Source: Myxococcales bacterium (GTDB taxonomy: Bacteria > Myxococcota_A > Polyangia > Polyangiales > Polyangiaceae). Taken from it: a DNA stretch of 64,000 bases. Each line of letters starts with the position of its first letter. Position 1 is the first letter of the stretch. A program made the position numbers and the translations under genes. The notes under the pieces are model-generated. The model had not been told where the DNA came from and ran no database searches. It saw only the letters and a list, made by a program, of their open reading frames with translations. Shown in pieces: positions 44,173-53,356 of the stretch. The DNA lies in the NCBI GenBank assembly GCA_947473045.1, contig CANJCO010000003.1, forward strand, positions 1 through 64,000, read 5' to 3'.

Positions 44173-45504
44173 GTGGCGGTGACGCGCGCCCGCTGGACCT
44201 TCGCACTCGCGGCTGCGCTCCTGGCTGGCAGCGCCCATGCGTCTCCGGAGGACCTGTTCGGCTACGGTGCGCGCTCGACTGCCCTCGGTGGCACCGGGGC
44301 CGCGACGGCGCGAGGATTCGAGGCCGCGTTCGGCAACCCCGCGCTGCTGTCGCTCGAGCGCGAGCGGCGGCTCACCCTTGGCTACCTGGGGGCCACGTTC
44401 GACGCGCACGCGGACGGCGCAGGTTTGCCCGGGCGCATCGGGCAGGCGCCGGCGCGAGGGGTGGTCATCGGCGTCGATGTGCCGCTGCCACTGGGGGGCA
44501 TTTTGCGCGATCGCGTCGGGTTCGCGCTGGCGTTCTACACCCCCACCGACGTCATCGTGCGGGGCCGCATCCTCTATCCCGAGACGCCGCAGTTTCCGCT
44601 GATGGGCGATCGCGCCCAGTCGCTCGCAGTGCGAATGGGGCTCGGTGCGGACGTCGGCCACGGCTTTCGCGTGGGCGTCGGCTTCGCGGCGCTGGCGCAA
44701 ATTGCCGGCGAAGTCATCGTTGCGACCGACGCCACGGGCAAAGTTGGATCGCGCGTCGAAGACCAGCTCGTCGCGACCTACTCACCCATCGCAGGAGCTG
44801 GTTACGAGCGAAAATCAGGCCATGATTTCATAAGGATCGGAGCAACCTTTCGCGGAGAGCAAGACGCTCGTTTCGCGGTTGCGATCGACGCCACAAAGCT
44901 GTCGTCGCTCAACATTCCGATCTTCAATATCGCGGGCCTCGCACAGTTCGACCCGATGCAGGTGGCGGCCGAAGGAGCGTGGACGCGCGACGCGCTCACC
45001 GTCGCAATCGGTGTAACCTACAAGCATTGGAGCGCGTATCCGGGCCTCGTCGAGCCGACGATCCTTTGCCCGGCGAGCGAGCCCGACTGCGGCGCGCTTC
45101 AGCCAACGCGCCTGTCATTTTCCGACACGTTCGTGCCGCGCGTCGGCGTCGAGCGGAGCGTCGGGTTGGGGGCAGCAGCCACGCTCGCGCTGCGGGCGGG
45201 CTACTTCTTCGAGCCGACGCCTCTGCCGGCTACGCTCGCGGCCTCGCATGCCTTTGACGCCGCCAGCCACGCGACGCAGCCCGTGCCGACGCGCTTCTTC
45301 GACGCGAGCCGGCATGCGCTCACCGCCGGCCTCGGCGTAACGCTGACCAGGCCGCTGTCGCTTCGCCTCGACTGGTCGTCTCAGCTGCACGTCCTGCAAG
45401 CGCGCGACGTGACGCTCGAGGGGGGGCCCGCGGGGACTTCAAGCGCCGCGAGCCTGCACGGCGTCGTGTGGATGACGTCGCTCGGGGCGGGGCTCGGCTT
45501 TTGA
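44173..45504 (+). CDS. FadL-like outer-membrane transport porin
   Basis: A 443-residue beta-barrel candidate. The signal peptide WTFALAAALLAGSAHA is followed by the OMPP1/FadL-type N-terminus GYGARSTALGGTGAATARGF and NPALLSLERERRLTLGYLGA. Alternating amphipathic strands continue to the terminal SLGAGLGF, ending in Phe as many outer-membrane barrels do. FadL-family channels admit hydrophobic compounds such as long-chain fatty acids. GTG at 44173 or 44179 is the likely start; an earlier frame start would overlap the divergent lipoprotein gene. Its stop overlaps the next gene. Confidence 0.78.
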   Translation: MAVTRARWTFALAAALLAGSAHASPEDLFGYGARSTALGGTGAATARGFEAAFGNPALLSLERERRLTLGYLGATFDAHADGAGLPGRIGQAPARGVVIGVDVPLPLGGILRDRVGFALAFYTPTDVIVRGRILYPETPQFPLMGDRAQSLAVRMGLGADVGHGFRVGVGFAALAQIAGEVIVATDATGKVGSRVEDQLVATYSPIAGAGYERKSGHDFIRIGATFRGEQDARFAVAIDATKLSSLNIPIFNIAGLAQFDPMQVAAEGAWTRDALTVAIGVTYKHWSAYPGLVEPTILCPASEPDCGALQPTRLSFSDTFVPRVGVERSVGLGAAATLALRAGYFFEPTPLPATLAASHAFDAASHATQPVPTRFFDASRHALTAGLGVTLTRPLSLRLDWSSQLHVLQARDVTLEGGPAGTSSAASLHGVVWMTSLGAGLGF

Positions 45505-46847
45505 TCCGGCGGCGTGTTTTCGCCGGTCTGGCCGAGATCGTCAGCTTGCTTGCGATCTCCGGAGCGGCCCGCGCCAACCCGCTCGATACGTTCGGTTTCG
45601 GCTCCCGCCAGACTGCGCTTGCGGGCGCCGTGAGCGCCGACGTCGCCGACTTCTCCGCGAACTACTACAACCCTGCGGGCCTCGCGCGCGCCCGGGGCCT
45701 CGAGCTGTCGATTGGCTACTTTCGCGCGCAGCATTATTTGCAGACCAACGGCCGCGACAACGGCGTCGATCCGGTCCGCGGGCTATCGGGCGGCATCGTG
45801 GCGCCGGGCGCGCTGCTGGGCATCCCGTTCGCGTTCGGACTCGGCCTGCACCTGCCCGACGACCGGATCTCACGCGTGCGCGCGCTCCGGCAGGAGCAGC
45901 CGCGGTGGGAGCTCTACGACAATCGTAATCAGCGCCTGTTTTTAGCCGCGAACGTCGCCGTGAGCCCGACCCCGTGGTTGCAGATCGGAGGCGGCGCTTC
46001 GTTCATGTCGTCGACCGAAGGCCGCCTCGATATTACCGGCAGCGCCAACCTCTTCAAGGCCGATGCTTCTCAGCTACGGCACGAAGTCGACGCCGATCTC
46101 ACGGCCGTGCGCTATCCGCAGCTGGGAGCGCGGGTGGCGCTCGGGGAAAATGCGGCCCTGTCGGTGGTCTACCGCGGCCAGTTCGCGCTCAAGCTCGACT
46201 TGCGGGCGCGCTTGCTGGGCGACGTCTCGGGCCTCACTACTGCCTATTACAGCCTCGTCGAATCGAGCGTCGATGCGTTCTTGCCGCAACAGGTCGTGTT
46301 TGGGGGCTCGTGGCGCCTGTCGCGTCGCCTCCGCGCAAATGCCGACTTCACCTGGATCAACTGGAGCGCCTACGTCGCGCCGGTCGCCAACGTCGCGGTC
46401 GATCTAGCGATCCCGGCGCCCGCGGGAGGGTGGCCCGCCGGCATCAGCCCGCCAGCGGTGCCGGCTCCGATCCGCATCGTGCCGCTCGTGATGCACGATC
46501 GCGTGGTGCCTCGAATCGGGGTAGAATACACGTTTGCCTCCGGCGCGCGGTGGGGCGCACAAGCCCGCGCCGGCTATGAGCTCGCCAAGAGCCCGGTCGC
46601 CGCGCAGACGCTGTCAACGAGCTACGTCGATCGCGATCGCCATTCGCTGTCGGTCGGTGCGGGGGTGCGACTGACGAACGCGATTGCCGTGCTGCCCGGC
46701 GAGCTTCGACTCGATGCGCACCTGCAGTGGAGTCTGCTCGTGACCGAGGGCACGCTCAAGCGCGATCCGGCTGATTTCGTGGGCGATTTTACGGCTGGGG
46801 GACAGATATGGAACGCAGGCGCCACCCTCACGGCAGGGTTTCGATGA
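45501..46847 (+). CDS. FadL-like outer-membrane transport porin, second copy
   Basis: A 448-residue barrel protein with signal VSLLAISGAARA and the family N-terminus NPLDTFGFGSRQTALAGA, then ANYYNPAGLARARGLELSIG. Repeated amphipathic strands run to the final NAGATLTAGFR. The TTG at 45501 overlaps the preceding stop (TTGA), matching the coupling style of this operon; the in-frame ATG at 45468 is the alternative. It probably forms a channel for hydrophobic substrates alongside its neighbour. The two share layout but are clearly diverged. Confidence 0.78.
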   Translation: MIRRRVFAGLAEIVSLLAISGAARANPLDTFGFGSRQTALAGAVSADVADFSANYYNPAGLARARGLELSIGYFRAQHYLQTNGRDNGVDPVRGLSGGIVAPGALLGIPFAFGLGLHLPDDRISRVRALRQEQPRWELYDNRNQRLFLAANVAVSPTPWLQIGGGASFMSSTEGRLDITGSANLFKADASQLRHEVDADLTAVRYPQLGARVALGENAALSVVYRGQFALKLDLRARLLGDVSGLTTAYYSLVESSVDAFLPQQVVFGGSWRLSRRLRANADFTWINWSAYVAPVANVAVDLAIPAPAGGWPAGISPPAVPAPIRIVPLVMHDRVVPRIGVEYTFASGARWGAQARAGYELAKSPVAAQTLSTSYVDRDRHSLSVGAGVRLTNAIAVLPGELRLDAHLQWSLLVTEGTLKRDPADFVGDFTAGGQIWNAGATLTAGFR

Positions 46848-47965
46848 CGCGGGGATTGCGCATCCTGCTGCTGGGCGCCGCGGCGTCGTGCGCGACGCTC
46901 GGAACGAGCGGGCAGGGCGATCTCGAGCTGCCGTCGGCCGGCGTCGGGCCTTTCCGCAAGCTCGCCGACGCTGAGGAGCACGGAGTGGCGCCCATGTTGT
47001 TCGACGCGCCGTTGGCCCGCTACCGCGAGCCCGCGCTGCTGCGCGACGACAACGATCTTCGCTCGATGCGCGTCACGCTCTTCGCCGTCGCGTCCGTAAG
47101 CGGCCACGACGCCATCGTGCGCTCGCGCGCGAACGACGGCCGCAGCTTCTTCGCAGGCGCAGGTGACGCTCCCGGCCGCGCGCCGGCGCTCGCACTCGCG
47201 GCCGACGCGCCCTGGGAAAACGGCAGCCTTTCGGGGCCCAGCGCCTTGCGTGTGGGAGAGGCTATTTATCTGTATTATGCATCTAATGGCGCGATAGGCC
47301 TCGCGCGTTCCGCTCGCGGCGCGTCGTTCACCAAGCTGCCTGCGCCCGTGTTCTCGCCGCCGCGATCGGCCCGTGCACCGGCGGTCGCGCAGCTGCCCGA
47401 TGGCTCGTTTCGGCTGCTCTACGAGAGCGCCGGCTCCATCTTCGAGGCCGCCAGCGCCGACGGCATTGTGTGGGCTGATCTCGACGCCGACGAAGCGACG
47501 CTCGCGGTCGATCCGGTGCTCGGGCCTGCGTCGCAGCCCGCGACGCTCGCACCGGGCGAGCGCCCGCCGTTCGATACCGACTCGGTCGGCGATCCGTGCG
47601 TGGCGCTGCGCGTGACGCCGGCGGGCCGGCTTCATATGCGTGTACTCTACACTGGCAGATCGCAGGCGGAGGGAGGCGACCTCGCGAGCGCGATCGGCTT
47701 CGCGGCGCGCTACGGCAGCGCGGGGCGCTTGTCGCGCAACCCGTCACCTGTGCTGTCGCTAGGCAGGCACGAGCAGGCCCCTGCGCTGCTCGAATGGCTC
47801 GCCGGCGATCCGGGAGGGCCCGACGCTCCCAACCGCTCGCTCCTGCTCGTCGCGCTCGATCAGCGCGCTCAGGCGCTTGCGCCGCCTTACTCCGCCCTCG
47901 CAGGCGCAGTGGCCCCTGCGACGGTGACGCTGGACGCGCCAGCAGCGTTTGCCGATGCCCCATAG
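46844..47965 (+). CDS. Putative lipoprotein with propeller-like repeats
   Basis: A 373-residue protein starting at the ATG that overlaps the porin stop (ATGA). The signal LRILLLGAAASC ends with a lipobox-like Cys. The mature part repeats segments such as LYYASNGAIGLARSARGASF, FRLLYESAGSIFEAASADG and MRVLYTGRSQAEGGD, giving a bladed pattern like five-bladed glycoside-hydrolase (GH32/43-type) propellers. No confident catalytic triad was found. It is coupled to two porins and followed by a PrsW-type protease gene, so an envelope role is likely. Confidence 0.62.
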   Translation: MTRGLRILLLGAAASCATLGTSGQGDLELPSAGVGPFRKLADAEEHGVAPMLFDAPLARYREPALLRDDNDLRSMRVTLFAVASVSGHDAIVRSRANDGRSFFAGAGDAPGRAPALALAADAPWENGSLSGPSALRVGEAIYLYYASNGAIGLARSARGASFTKLPAPVFSPPRSARAPAVAQLPDGSFRLLYESAGSIFEAASADGIVWADLDADEATLAVDPVLGPASQPATLAPGERPPFDTDSVGDPCVALRVTPAGRLHMRVLYTGRSQAEGGDLASAIGFAARYGSAGRLSRNPSPVLSLGRHEQAPALLEWLAGDPGGPDAPNRSLLLVALDQRAQALAPPYSALAGAVAPATVTLDAPAAFADAP

Positions 47966-47984
47966 GTGCTAGCGTCAAGGCCTC

Positions 47985-49010
47985 ATGTTCCTTGTCGGCT
48001 TGCTCCTCGGCATCGCCTGCGTGACGCCCTTCGTCGTGACCTATGCGCTCGTCGTCCGCTGGGCCGACCGCTTCGAGCCCGAGCCCTGGTGGCTGCTGAT
48101 TCTCGCCTTCATTTGGGGCGCGCTCTTCGCGACGTTCGGCGGCGGCACGGGCAGCGCGATCGGCGAGGGCATCGCGTCGGGCGTCACGGGGCTGCCGACC
48201 GACGATCCGAACATTCAGGCGTTCGGGGCGACTGTGCTCGCGCCGATTTTCGAAGAAGGATTCAAGGGCCTCGGCGTCGCGATCATCGCGTTCGCCAGCG
48301 CGCTGGGACTCAAAGAGCTCGACGGCCCGCTCGATGGCGCGATTTACGGCGGAATCGTGGGCCTCGGCTTCACGCTCACCGAAGACACGCTCTACGTCGC
48401 GGGCGCTTTTGCCGAAGGAGGCGCAGCCGGATTCGTCGGCTTGCTCTTCGTACGCACGGTGCTGCTCGGGCTCTCGCACTGCACCTTTACGGCCTGCACG
48501 GGGCTGGGGTTCGGGATCGCGGTCGAGAGCCGCAGCTGGGCTGTGAAGGTGCTCGCGCCCATGGGAGGAATCTTCGTGGCGATGAGCATGCACGCCATGC
48601 ACAACGCGCTTCCGACGTTCTTCGGCGGGGAGGGCACTGTGGTCATGGTGCTCATCTCCTGGGCCGTCGACATGCTCTATTTCCTGCTGCTCGCCGCGCT
48701 CGTCGTCCGCGACCGCGCCATCGTCGTGCGCGAGCTGCTGCCCGAAGTGGGAAGTCTGCTGCATCCGCTCGAACTGCAGTCAATCTCGACCTATTTCGCG
48801 ATCGGAATGGCCAATTGGGGCGTGATGTTTTCGCGCGGCTGGAAGCAATTTCGTGCGCGTCGAAACAAGCAACTCGCGCTCGTTGAAATCGCGTTTATCA
48901 AAAATCGGCGGCGGCGAGGCGAGCGCGGCCGCGACCTCGACGTGAAAGAGTCGAAGCTGCGCTACGAGGTCGGCCTGGCCAATCGAACGGGCGTCTGGAT
49001 CGGACGCTAA
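47985..49010 (+). CDS. prsW: PrsW-type intramembrane metalloprotease
   Basis: A 341-residue membrane protein. APIFEEGFKG holds the EExxK motif (E90, E91, K94), GFTLTEDTLYVAGAF the second conserved Glu segment, and SHCTFTACTGLGFG and HAMHNALP the membrane histidines. These are PrsW/RskP signature elements of proteases that cleave membrane-bound anti-sigma factors or similar clients. About eight membrane segments are followed by a soluble basic tail. It is 19 bases downstream of the propeller-like gene. No anti-sigma factor is in the window, so the substrate is unknown. Confidence 0.85.
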   Translation: MFLVGLLLGIACVTPFVVTYALVVRWADRFEPEPWWLLILAFIWGALFATFGGGTGSAIGEGIASGVTGLPTDDPNIQAFGATVLAPIFEEGFKGLGVAIIAFASALGLKELDGPLDGAIYGGIVGLGFTLTEDTLYVAGAFAEGGAAGFVGLLFVRTVLLGLSHCTFTACTGLGFGIAVESRSWAVKVLAPMGGIFVAMSMHAMHNALPTFFGGEGTVVMVLISWAVDMLYFLLLAALVVRDRAIVVRELLPEVGSLLHPLELQSISTYFAIGMANWGVMFSRGWKQFRARRNKQLALVEIAFIKNRRRRGERGRDLDVKESKLRYEVGLANRTGVWIGR

Positions 49011-49021
49011 GGGCGGCGCGA

Positions 49022-50572
49022 TCAGCGGATCAGGGTCGAGACCGCAATCGCAGAAAAATCAGGTGCGATCGCACGCACGGCCTGAGGGGGCCCCACGGGG
49101 ACGAGCATGTAGCCGCCGCCGAGGTGATCGTACGAGTAATAGCTGCCTGTGACGCTCTTGATGGTCTTGCCGTCGCCGGACAGGTAACTCACCGTGTGCG
49201 GATCGCCGTAGACCGGCCTGCTTACGGTGACGGTCGCGCCCCAGGTGAGCGTGCCATCGCCGGCCACGTTGACCCACGCGTAATCGCGGGGCTCGAGCTG
49301 CTCTTTCGGATAGATGAAATTCGCGCCGTTTACGGCAGCGATTCGGTCGAAGAGCGCCTTGTAGGTGTAGTCGCTGATCCACTCGTGATCCGGGCAGTAG
49401 CCCATCATGTCGTGACCCGCGGCGGGATCGATGAAGGTCTTGTCGAGCAGGCCGTATCCCCAGACACCGATGCTCGCGTTTGAATAGGGAAATGCGTTGT
49501 CGATGCCTTGAACGGGCCCGCAAGGCGCGTGCGAACGGCCATGCGCGTGGCCGATTTCGTGGGCGGCGGTGAAGGCGGTGTCGGTAGACGTCTGACTGCC
49601 CGAATAGCCGAGGCCGATGCTGGCGCGCGCGAAGACGTCTTGCACCGACTGAGCGAGCGACGACAAGCCGGCGACGCAGCCGTTGCCGCAGAAGCTGGCG
49701 AACGAGGACGCGGGCGTGAATGCTCCATAATAGTAGACGTCGTCGGGCGGATTGTCGGTTTGGCGCTTTTGCAAAAACCAGTTGAGCATGTTGCCCCAGT
49801 TGGTGCCGTTCGCGGCCGGCGCGCTCCCAGGATATTTCACCGCAGGCATCACCGTGAACTCCACCGCCGACACCGGATACAGCTCGTAGAGGAGGTCCTT
49901 AATCGTCGCGATATGCGCAGCGTCGGTGGGCGGCGTGAGGTTGTTCGTCACGAGCGGAAAGTAGTGAATCTTGACCTGATTGCCGCTCGAGCGCGCGGAG
50001 AGCGAGGCCTGCGAGCCGTCGTTGGGATACTGCGCCGGCGAGCTGCCCGTCGCGCCGCCCGCTGCGCTCGGATCGATGATTTTTACGCTAAATTCTGCGT
50101 CGGTCGTCAGGTTGGCGGCAGGCACGAGGAACTCGAACAGCGAAGACGACGACGCCTCGCTCCAGCTGCTTGAGATGGTCTTGGTGTCTTTGCGGGAGAG
50201 CGCTCCGCCCGAGCTTGTTATCGTCAGATAGGCCGTCAGGGCGTGGGGTTTGTAGCTCGTGTCGGGCGTCGCGTAGACGCGGAGCAGGGCGTCGCGATTG
50301 GCGACTACGGGCGCCTTGCTGCTGCTCGGCTTGCCGGCTTTGACGAGCGTGACCTTGACGCCTTGAAACACCGCAATGTCACTGATCGCGACGTTGGCGG
50401 CCAACGCGCCGTTGGACGGGGGAGCCGCGTCGACGATCGGATTTCCCGCGTCGTCGAGGGCTACGCCGCCGTCGTCGCCGGCTCCGGTGCCAGGGTCGCT
50501 GTGCACGTAAACGTATTCGGTGCTGCATGCGGCGAGCGCGCAGACGAGGGCGGATTGAGCGATACGTTTCAC
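49022..50572 (-). CDS. Secreted metzincin-type zinc metalloprotease lipoprotein
   Basis: A 516-residue protein starting at GTG, preceded by GGAGG at 5-base spacing. The signal ends CALAAC. An Asp-rich linker leads to a beta-rich region (about 60-210), and then the metalloprotease domain with HEIGHAHGRSH (H338, E339, H342, H348) and a Met-turn-like GHDMMGYC. This is the metzincin pattern HExxHxxGxxH with a Met-turn, resembling M66-like enzymes. It is anchored by lipid and probably acts on extracellular proteins, e.g. in predation or development (inference). A C-terminal beta domain follows. Confidence 0.8.
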   Translation of the reverse strand: MKRIAQSALVCALAACSTEYVYVHSDPGTGAGDDGGVALDDAGNPIVDAAPPSNGALAANVAISDIAVFQGVKVTLVKAGKPSSSKAPVVANRDALLRVYATPDTSYKPHALTAYLTITSSGGALSRKDTKTISSSWSEASSSSLFEFLVPAANLTTDAEFSVKIIDPSAAGGATGSSPAQYPNDGSQASLSARSSGNQVKIHYFPLVTNNLTPPTDAAHIATIKDLLYELYPVSAVEFTVMPAVKYPGSAPAANGTNWGNMLNWFLQKRQTDNPPDDVYYYGAFTPASSFASFCGNGCVAGLSSLAQSVQDVFARASIGLGYSGSQTSTDTAFTAAHEIGHAHGRSHAPCGPVQGIDNAFPYSNASIGVWGYGLLDKTFIDPAAGHDMMGYCPDHEWISDYTYKALFDRIAAVNGANFIYPKEQLEPRDYAWVNVAGDGTLTWGATVTVSRPVYGDPHTVSYLSGDGKTIKSVTGSYYSYDHLGGGYMLVPVGPPQAVRAIAPDFSAIAVSTLIR

Positions 50573-50668
50573 GGGTGCCTCCGTTGTCGCGCGGCCACGA
50601 GCTCGGCCAACCCGACTCGCCTACGATGCGTGAGCCGCTCCGCAAAAGCAACGAAGCGAGCTCACAAA

Positions 50669-50689
50669 GCGAGCCGACTCGCGGCTCGC
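50669..50689 (-). terminator. Hairpin downstream of the KirBac operon
   Basis: An 8-bp perfect stem (GCGAGCCG / CGGCTCGC) with a 5-base loop lies 47 bases after the KirBac stop. On the minus strand it is followed by TTTGT, a weak T-tract. It probably ends the acyl-CoA dehydrogenase-lipoprotein-KirBac transcript and lies upstream of the metzincin gene. Confidence 0.5.
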
Positions 50690-50735
50690 TAGAAAGATGC
50701 GAAGGGAGCGTAATCGCGCGGGAGCGCGGCGGCGC

Positions 50736-51629
50736 TCAGCCCGGGGCGGCGTCGTCGTCGTGCGCGTACGTGTGCAGCCGCGTCAAATCGAGCGTGCGCT
50801 CCTTGCCGTCGACACGAAATACGTCAACAAAATGCGCGCCGAAAATCACTGATTCTGCGTCGTAGGCGTGCCGCGCGTGAACGACCTGCGTAAGCGTCTC
50901 GTCGGTGCCCGCAAACGAGACGATGAGCGAGCCCTTCTTGTCGGCGAGCGATTCGGCCGTCTCGCCGAACAGCGGACTCGCCTCGTCGACCGAGTGAAAC
51001 ACCGTCCACGTGAGAGAAAACACCGGGCTGCGCGCGCGTTGAAGTTTTAGATCGTGCATGCGCCGGAACGTCGCTCCTTCGCTCGTCGCCTCTTCCCGCA
51101 GCAGCACTACATGCACCGACGCCTCGACGATGCGGCTCGCGCGCTCGTTGGCCATTCGGAACATGAGCACCGGCTTGCCATCGATGCTGCCGATGAGCGC
51201 GATGTGCGAAAACAGCACGCGCGCGGTCGGGCGCGAGAACTTGGCAAACACGAGGCCGGTTGTCAGCGCTGCGGAGATGACCCCGCCCATCGCCTCGATC
51301 GAGACGATGACGTTGGCGAAGGTGCCTTTCGGCGTCATCGATCCGTAGCCGATGGTCGCCATGGTCTGCACGCTGAAGAAGAACGCGTCTTCGAAGTTGC
51401 CATGGCGCGCGTTGTCGATCGCGCCGCCGAGCGCGATGTAGATCAGCGCAAAGAGCGCGTTGAATGCCACGTAGATCGCGAACATGACCGCGAGGGTCGT
51501 CGGCCATGACGCGGTCATCAGCGTAAAAAACAAGTCGCGCAGCGGATGCAGGCGATCGCGCCCGCGCGTGACCCGCAGTCCGGTTTCGAGCTGCGAGGTG
51601 CGCGGCTTGGCTGTGATTTCGCGGCTCAT
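50736..51629 (-). CDS. Inward-rectifier potassium channel (KirBac)
   Basis: A 297-residue KirBac-type channel. Two membrane helices (TTLAVMFAIYVAFNALFALIY and the inner helix near GGVISAALTTGLVFAKF) flank the filter TIGYGSMTP (T92-G96). FSRPTARVLFSHIALIG, GKPVLMFRMANERAS and LQRARSPVFSLTWTVFHSVD are the cytoplasmic IRK domain. It should conduct K+ inward, gated by the cytoplasmic domain. The ATG overlaps the stop of the upstream small lipoprotein gene (ATGA). Association with an acyl-CoA dehydrogenase operon is unusual. Confidence 0.93.
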   Translation of the reverse strand: MSREITAKPRTSQLETGLRVTRGRDRLHPLRDLFFTLMTASWPTTLAVMFAIYVAFNALFALIYIALGGAIDNARHGNFEDAFFFSVQTMATIGYGSMTPKGTFANVIVSIEAMGGVISAALTTGLVFAKFSRPTARVLFSHIALIGSIDGKPVLMFRMANERASRIVEASVHVVLLREEATSEGATFRRMHDLKLQRARSPVFSLTWTVFHSVDEASPLFGETAESLADKKGSLIVSFAGTDETLTQVVHARHAYDAESVIFGAHFVDVFRVDGKERTLDLTRLHTYAHDDDAAPG

Positions 51630-52087
51630 GTGCCTCCCCAGGTGGCTTCCAGCGCGAGGCCTCGCGTCGCGCCAGCGTCGCCGGATCGAGGCAAAAATGA
51701 GCTCATTCGCAGGGGTGCTACGACGCAGAGCAGCGCGCCGGCCTGCGCGCCCGGCCCGGGTGAAACGGTGACGCGCGGCGAGCCGATCAGGCCCCCGTCG
51801 TCGACGTCAGCAACCACACGCGCGGCCCCCGAGGCAGGCGTGCCGCGTCTGGCCTGGTCGCGGACGCACGCGTCTAGCGCGTCGGCGAGGTGGTCGACGA
51901 CGCGTCGAACGTCGTCGTCGCCAAGCCCGCGCGCTTCGGCGAGCGCGACCGCAGCCATTGGACGGCGTGCAACATACACGTATCTGTCCGCTTCAGGGCC
52001 GCCGGTTACGTCGCGCGACTCGCCGATCGCGTCTCGGACTCCCGCGCCGGCACAGCCGAGCATCAGCGCGGTGGTGAGCGCTCTCAC
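51626..52087 (-). CDS. Small lipoprotein with AgmX/PglI-like C-terminal domain
   Basis: A 153-residue protein beginning at GTG within the stop of the acyl-CoA dehydrogenase gene (GTGA). The short hydrophobic start ALTTALMLGC suggests a lipoprotein signal. The remainder follows the spacing of AgmX/PglI C-terminal domains: VRRVVDHLADALDACV, then a strand pair, LLCVVAPLRMSSFLP and a final short strand. Such domains are common in myxobacterial motility and envelope proteins. Function here is unknown. Its coupling on both sides to enzyme and channel genes is seen directly. Confidence 0.6.
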   Translation of the reverse strand: MRALTTALMLGCAGAGVRDAIGESRDVTGGPEADRYVYVARRPMAAVALAEARGLGDDDVRRVVDHLADALDACVRDQARRGTPASGAARVVADVDDGGLIGSPRVTVSPGPGAQAGALLCVVAPLRMSSFLPRSGDAGATRGLALEATWGGT

Positions 52088-53226
52088 GCGAGCATGTGCT
52101 TGGCGATGACCATGCGCTGCACCTGGCTCGTGCCTTCGTAGATCTGCAGCAACTTGGCGTCGCGCATCAGCTTTTCGACCGGGTATTCCTTGGTGTAGCC
52201 GTTGCCGCCGAAGATTTGCACGGCGTCGATCGCCGTTTGCATCGCGCTGTCGGCGCCGAACGCCTTGGCGTAGCTCGAGACCACTGGATGGCGCACGCCG
52301 TGGTCGAGGTTGTAGGCCGCTTTGCGCACGAGCAGGTTGGTGGCCTCGTAGCGAATCGCCATGTCGGCGAGCATCGCCTGAACCATCTGGTGCTGGCCGA
52401 TCGGTACCCCGAAGGTCTTGCGCTCTTTCGCGTAGGCGACGCACTCGTCGATGCAGCGGCGCATGACGCCGCAGGCGATCGCGCCGATGTCGGGGCGGGT
52501 CTGGTTGAAGGTTTCCATGGCAAGCTTGAAGCCCTGACCCGGCTCGGCGAGCACGTTGGCGGCCGGCACGTGCACGTCTTCGAGCATGACGGTGTTGGTG
52601 TCGCTCGCGCGCTGGCCGAGTTTGTCTTCGTGCTCGCCGACTGAAACGCCCTGATAGCTGCGCTCAACGATGAAGGCGCCGATGCCCTTGTGACGCAGGG
52701 CAGGGTCGATCGTGGCGAAGATGACGTAGAAGCTCGCGAAGCTCGCGTTGGTGATCCACTGCTTGGTGCCCGTGAGCACGTAGCTGCCGTCGCTTTGCTT
52801 TTTGGCTCGGCACTGCATGCCGGCGACGTCGCTTCCGGCGGAGGGCTCGCTCGTCGCGTACGACGCGAAAATCGGCTCGCTCGCAAGCCAGCCCAGGTAC
52901 TTCTTTTTCTGCTCTTCGTTGCCGCCGAGCTTGATCGGCGTGAGCGCGAGGTTGTTGGCGCTCATGCTCGTCTGAATGCCGGAGCAGCCGTAGGCGAGCT
53001 CTTCGGTAATAAACGTCAAGTCGAGATCGGCCATGCCCGGCCCGCCGTATTCGGACGGAAGCGCAGCGTTGACGAGCCCGAGCTCATGGCCCGCAATGAA
53101 GACGTCTTTTGGAAACACCGCGTCGCGGTCGCATCGGGCCGCGATTGGCGTGATGCGCTCTTTCGCGAAGCGGCGCGCGGTATCGATGAGGGCTTGTTGC
53201 TCTTCGGTGGGCGTGAACTCGAACAT
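52084..53226 (-). CDS. Acyl-CoA dehydrogenase
   Basis: A 380-residue flavoprotein, the usual length. It starts MFEFTPTEEQQALIDTARR, with GGAG upstream; an earlier Met at 53271 precedes Arg-rich codons. YATSEPSAGSDVAGMQCRA, GTKQWITNASFASFYVIFA, FNQTRPDIGAIACGVMRR and MQTAIDAVQIFGGNGYTKEYP with EGTSQVQRMVIA are family blocks, the last two near the catalytic Glu region. It oxidises a fatty or branched acyl-CoA at the alpha-beta bond. Chain specificity is unknown. It is the first gene of the KirBac unit. Confidence 0.93.
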   Translation of the reverse strand: MFEFTPTEEQQALIDTARRFAKERITPIAARCDRDAVFPKDVFIAGHELGLVNAALPSEYGGPGMADLDLTFITEELAYGCSGIQTSMSANNLALTPIKLGGNEEQKKKYLGWLASEPIFASYATSEPSAGSDVAGMQCRAKKQSDGSYVLTGTKQWITNASFASFYVIFATIDPALRHKGIGAFIVERSYQGVSVGEHEDKLGQRASDTNTVMLEDVHVPAANVLAEPGQGFKLAMETFNQTRPDIGAIACGVMRRCIDECVAYAKERKTFGVPIGQHQMVQAMLADMAIRYEATNLLVRKAAYNLDHGVRHPVVSSYAKAFGADSAMQTAIDAVQIFGGNGYTKEYPVEKLMRDAKLLQIYEGTSQVQRMVIAKHMLA

Positions 53227-53356
53227 CTCGCGTCTCCGGGGGCGGCGTCGCCGCGCGTGCAGTGGTGGCAATCGTGGGGCGCAGACGTCGCGCCGACAAG
53301 ATGACTGCTACCGCATTTTCACGCGCAGCGCATGCGCCGCGACCACCGGAGTGAGC

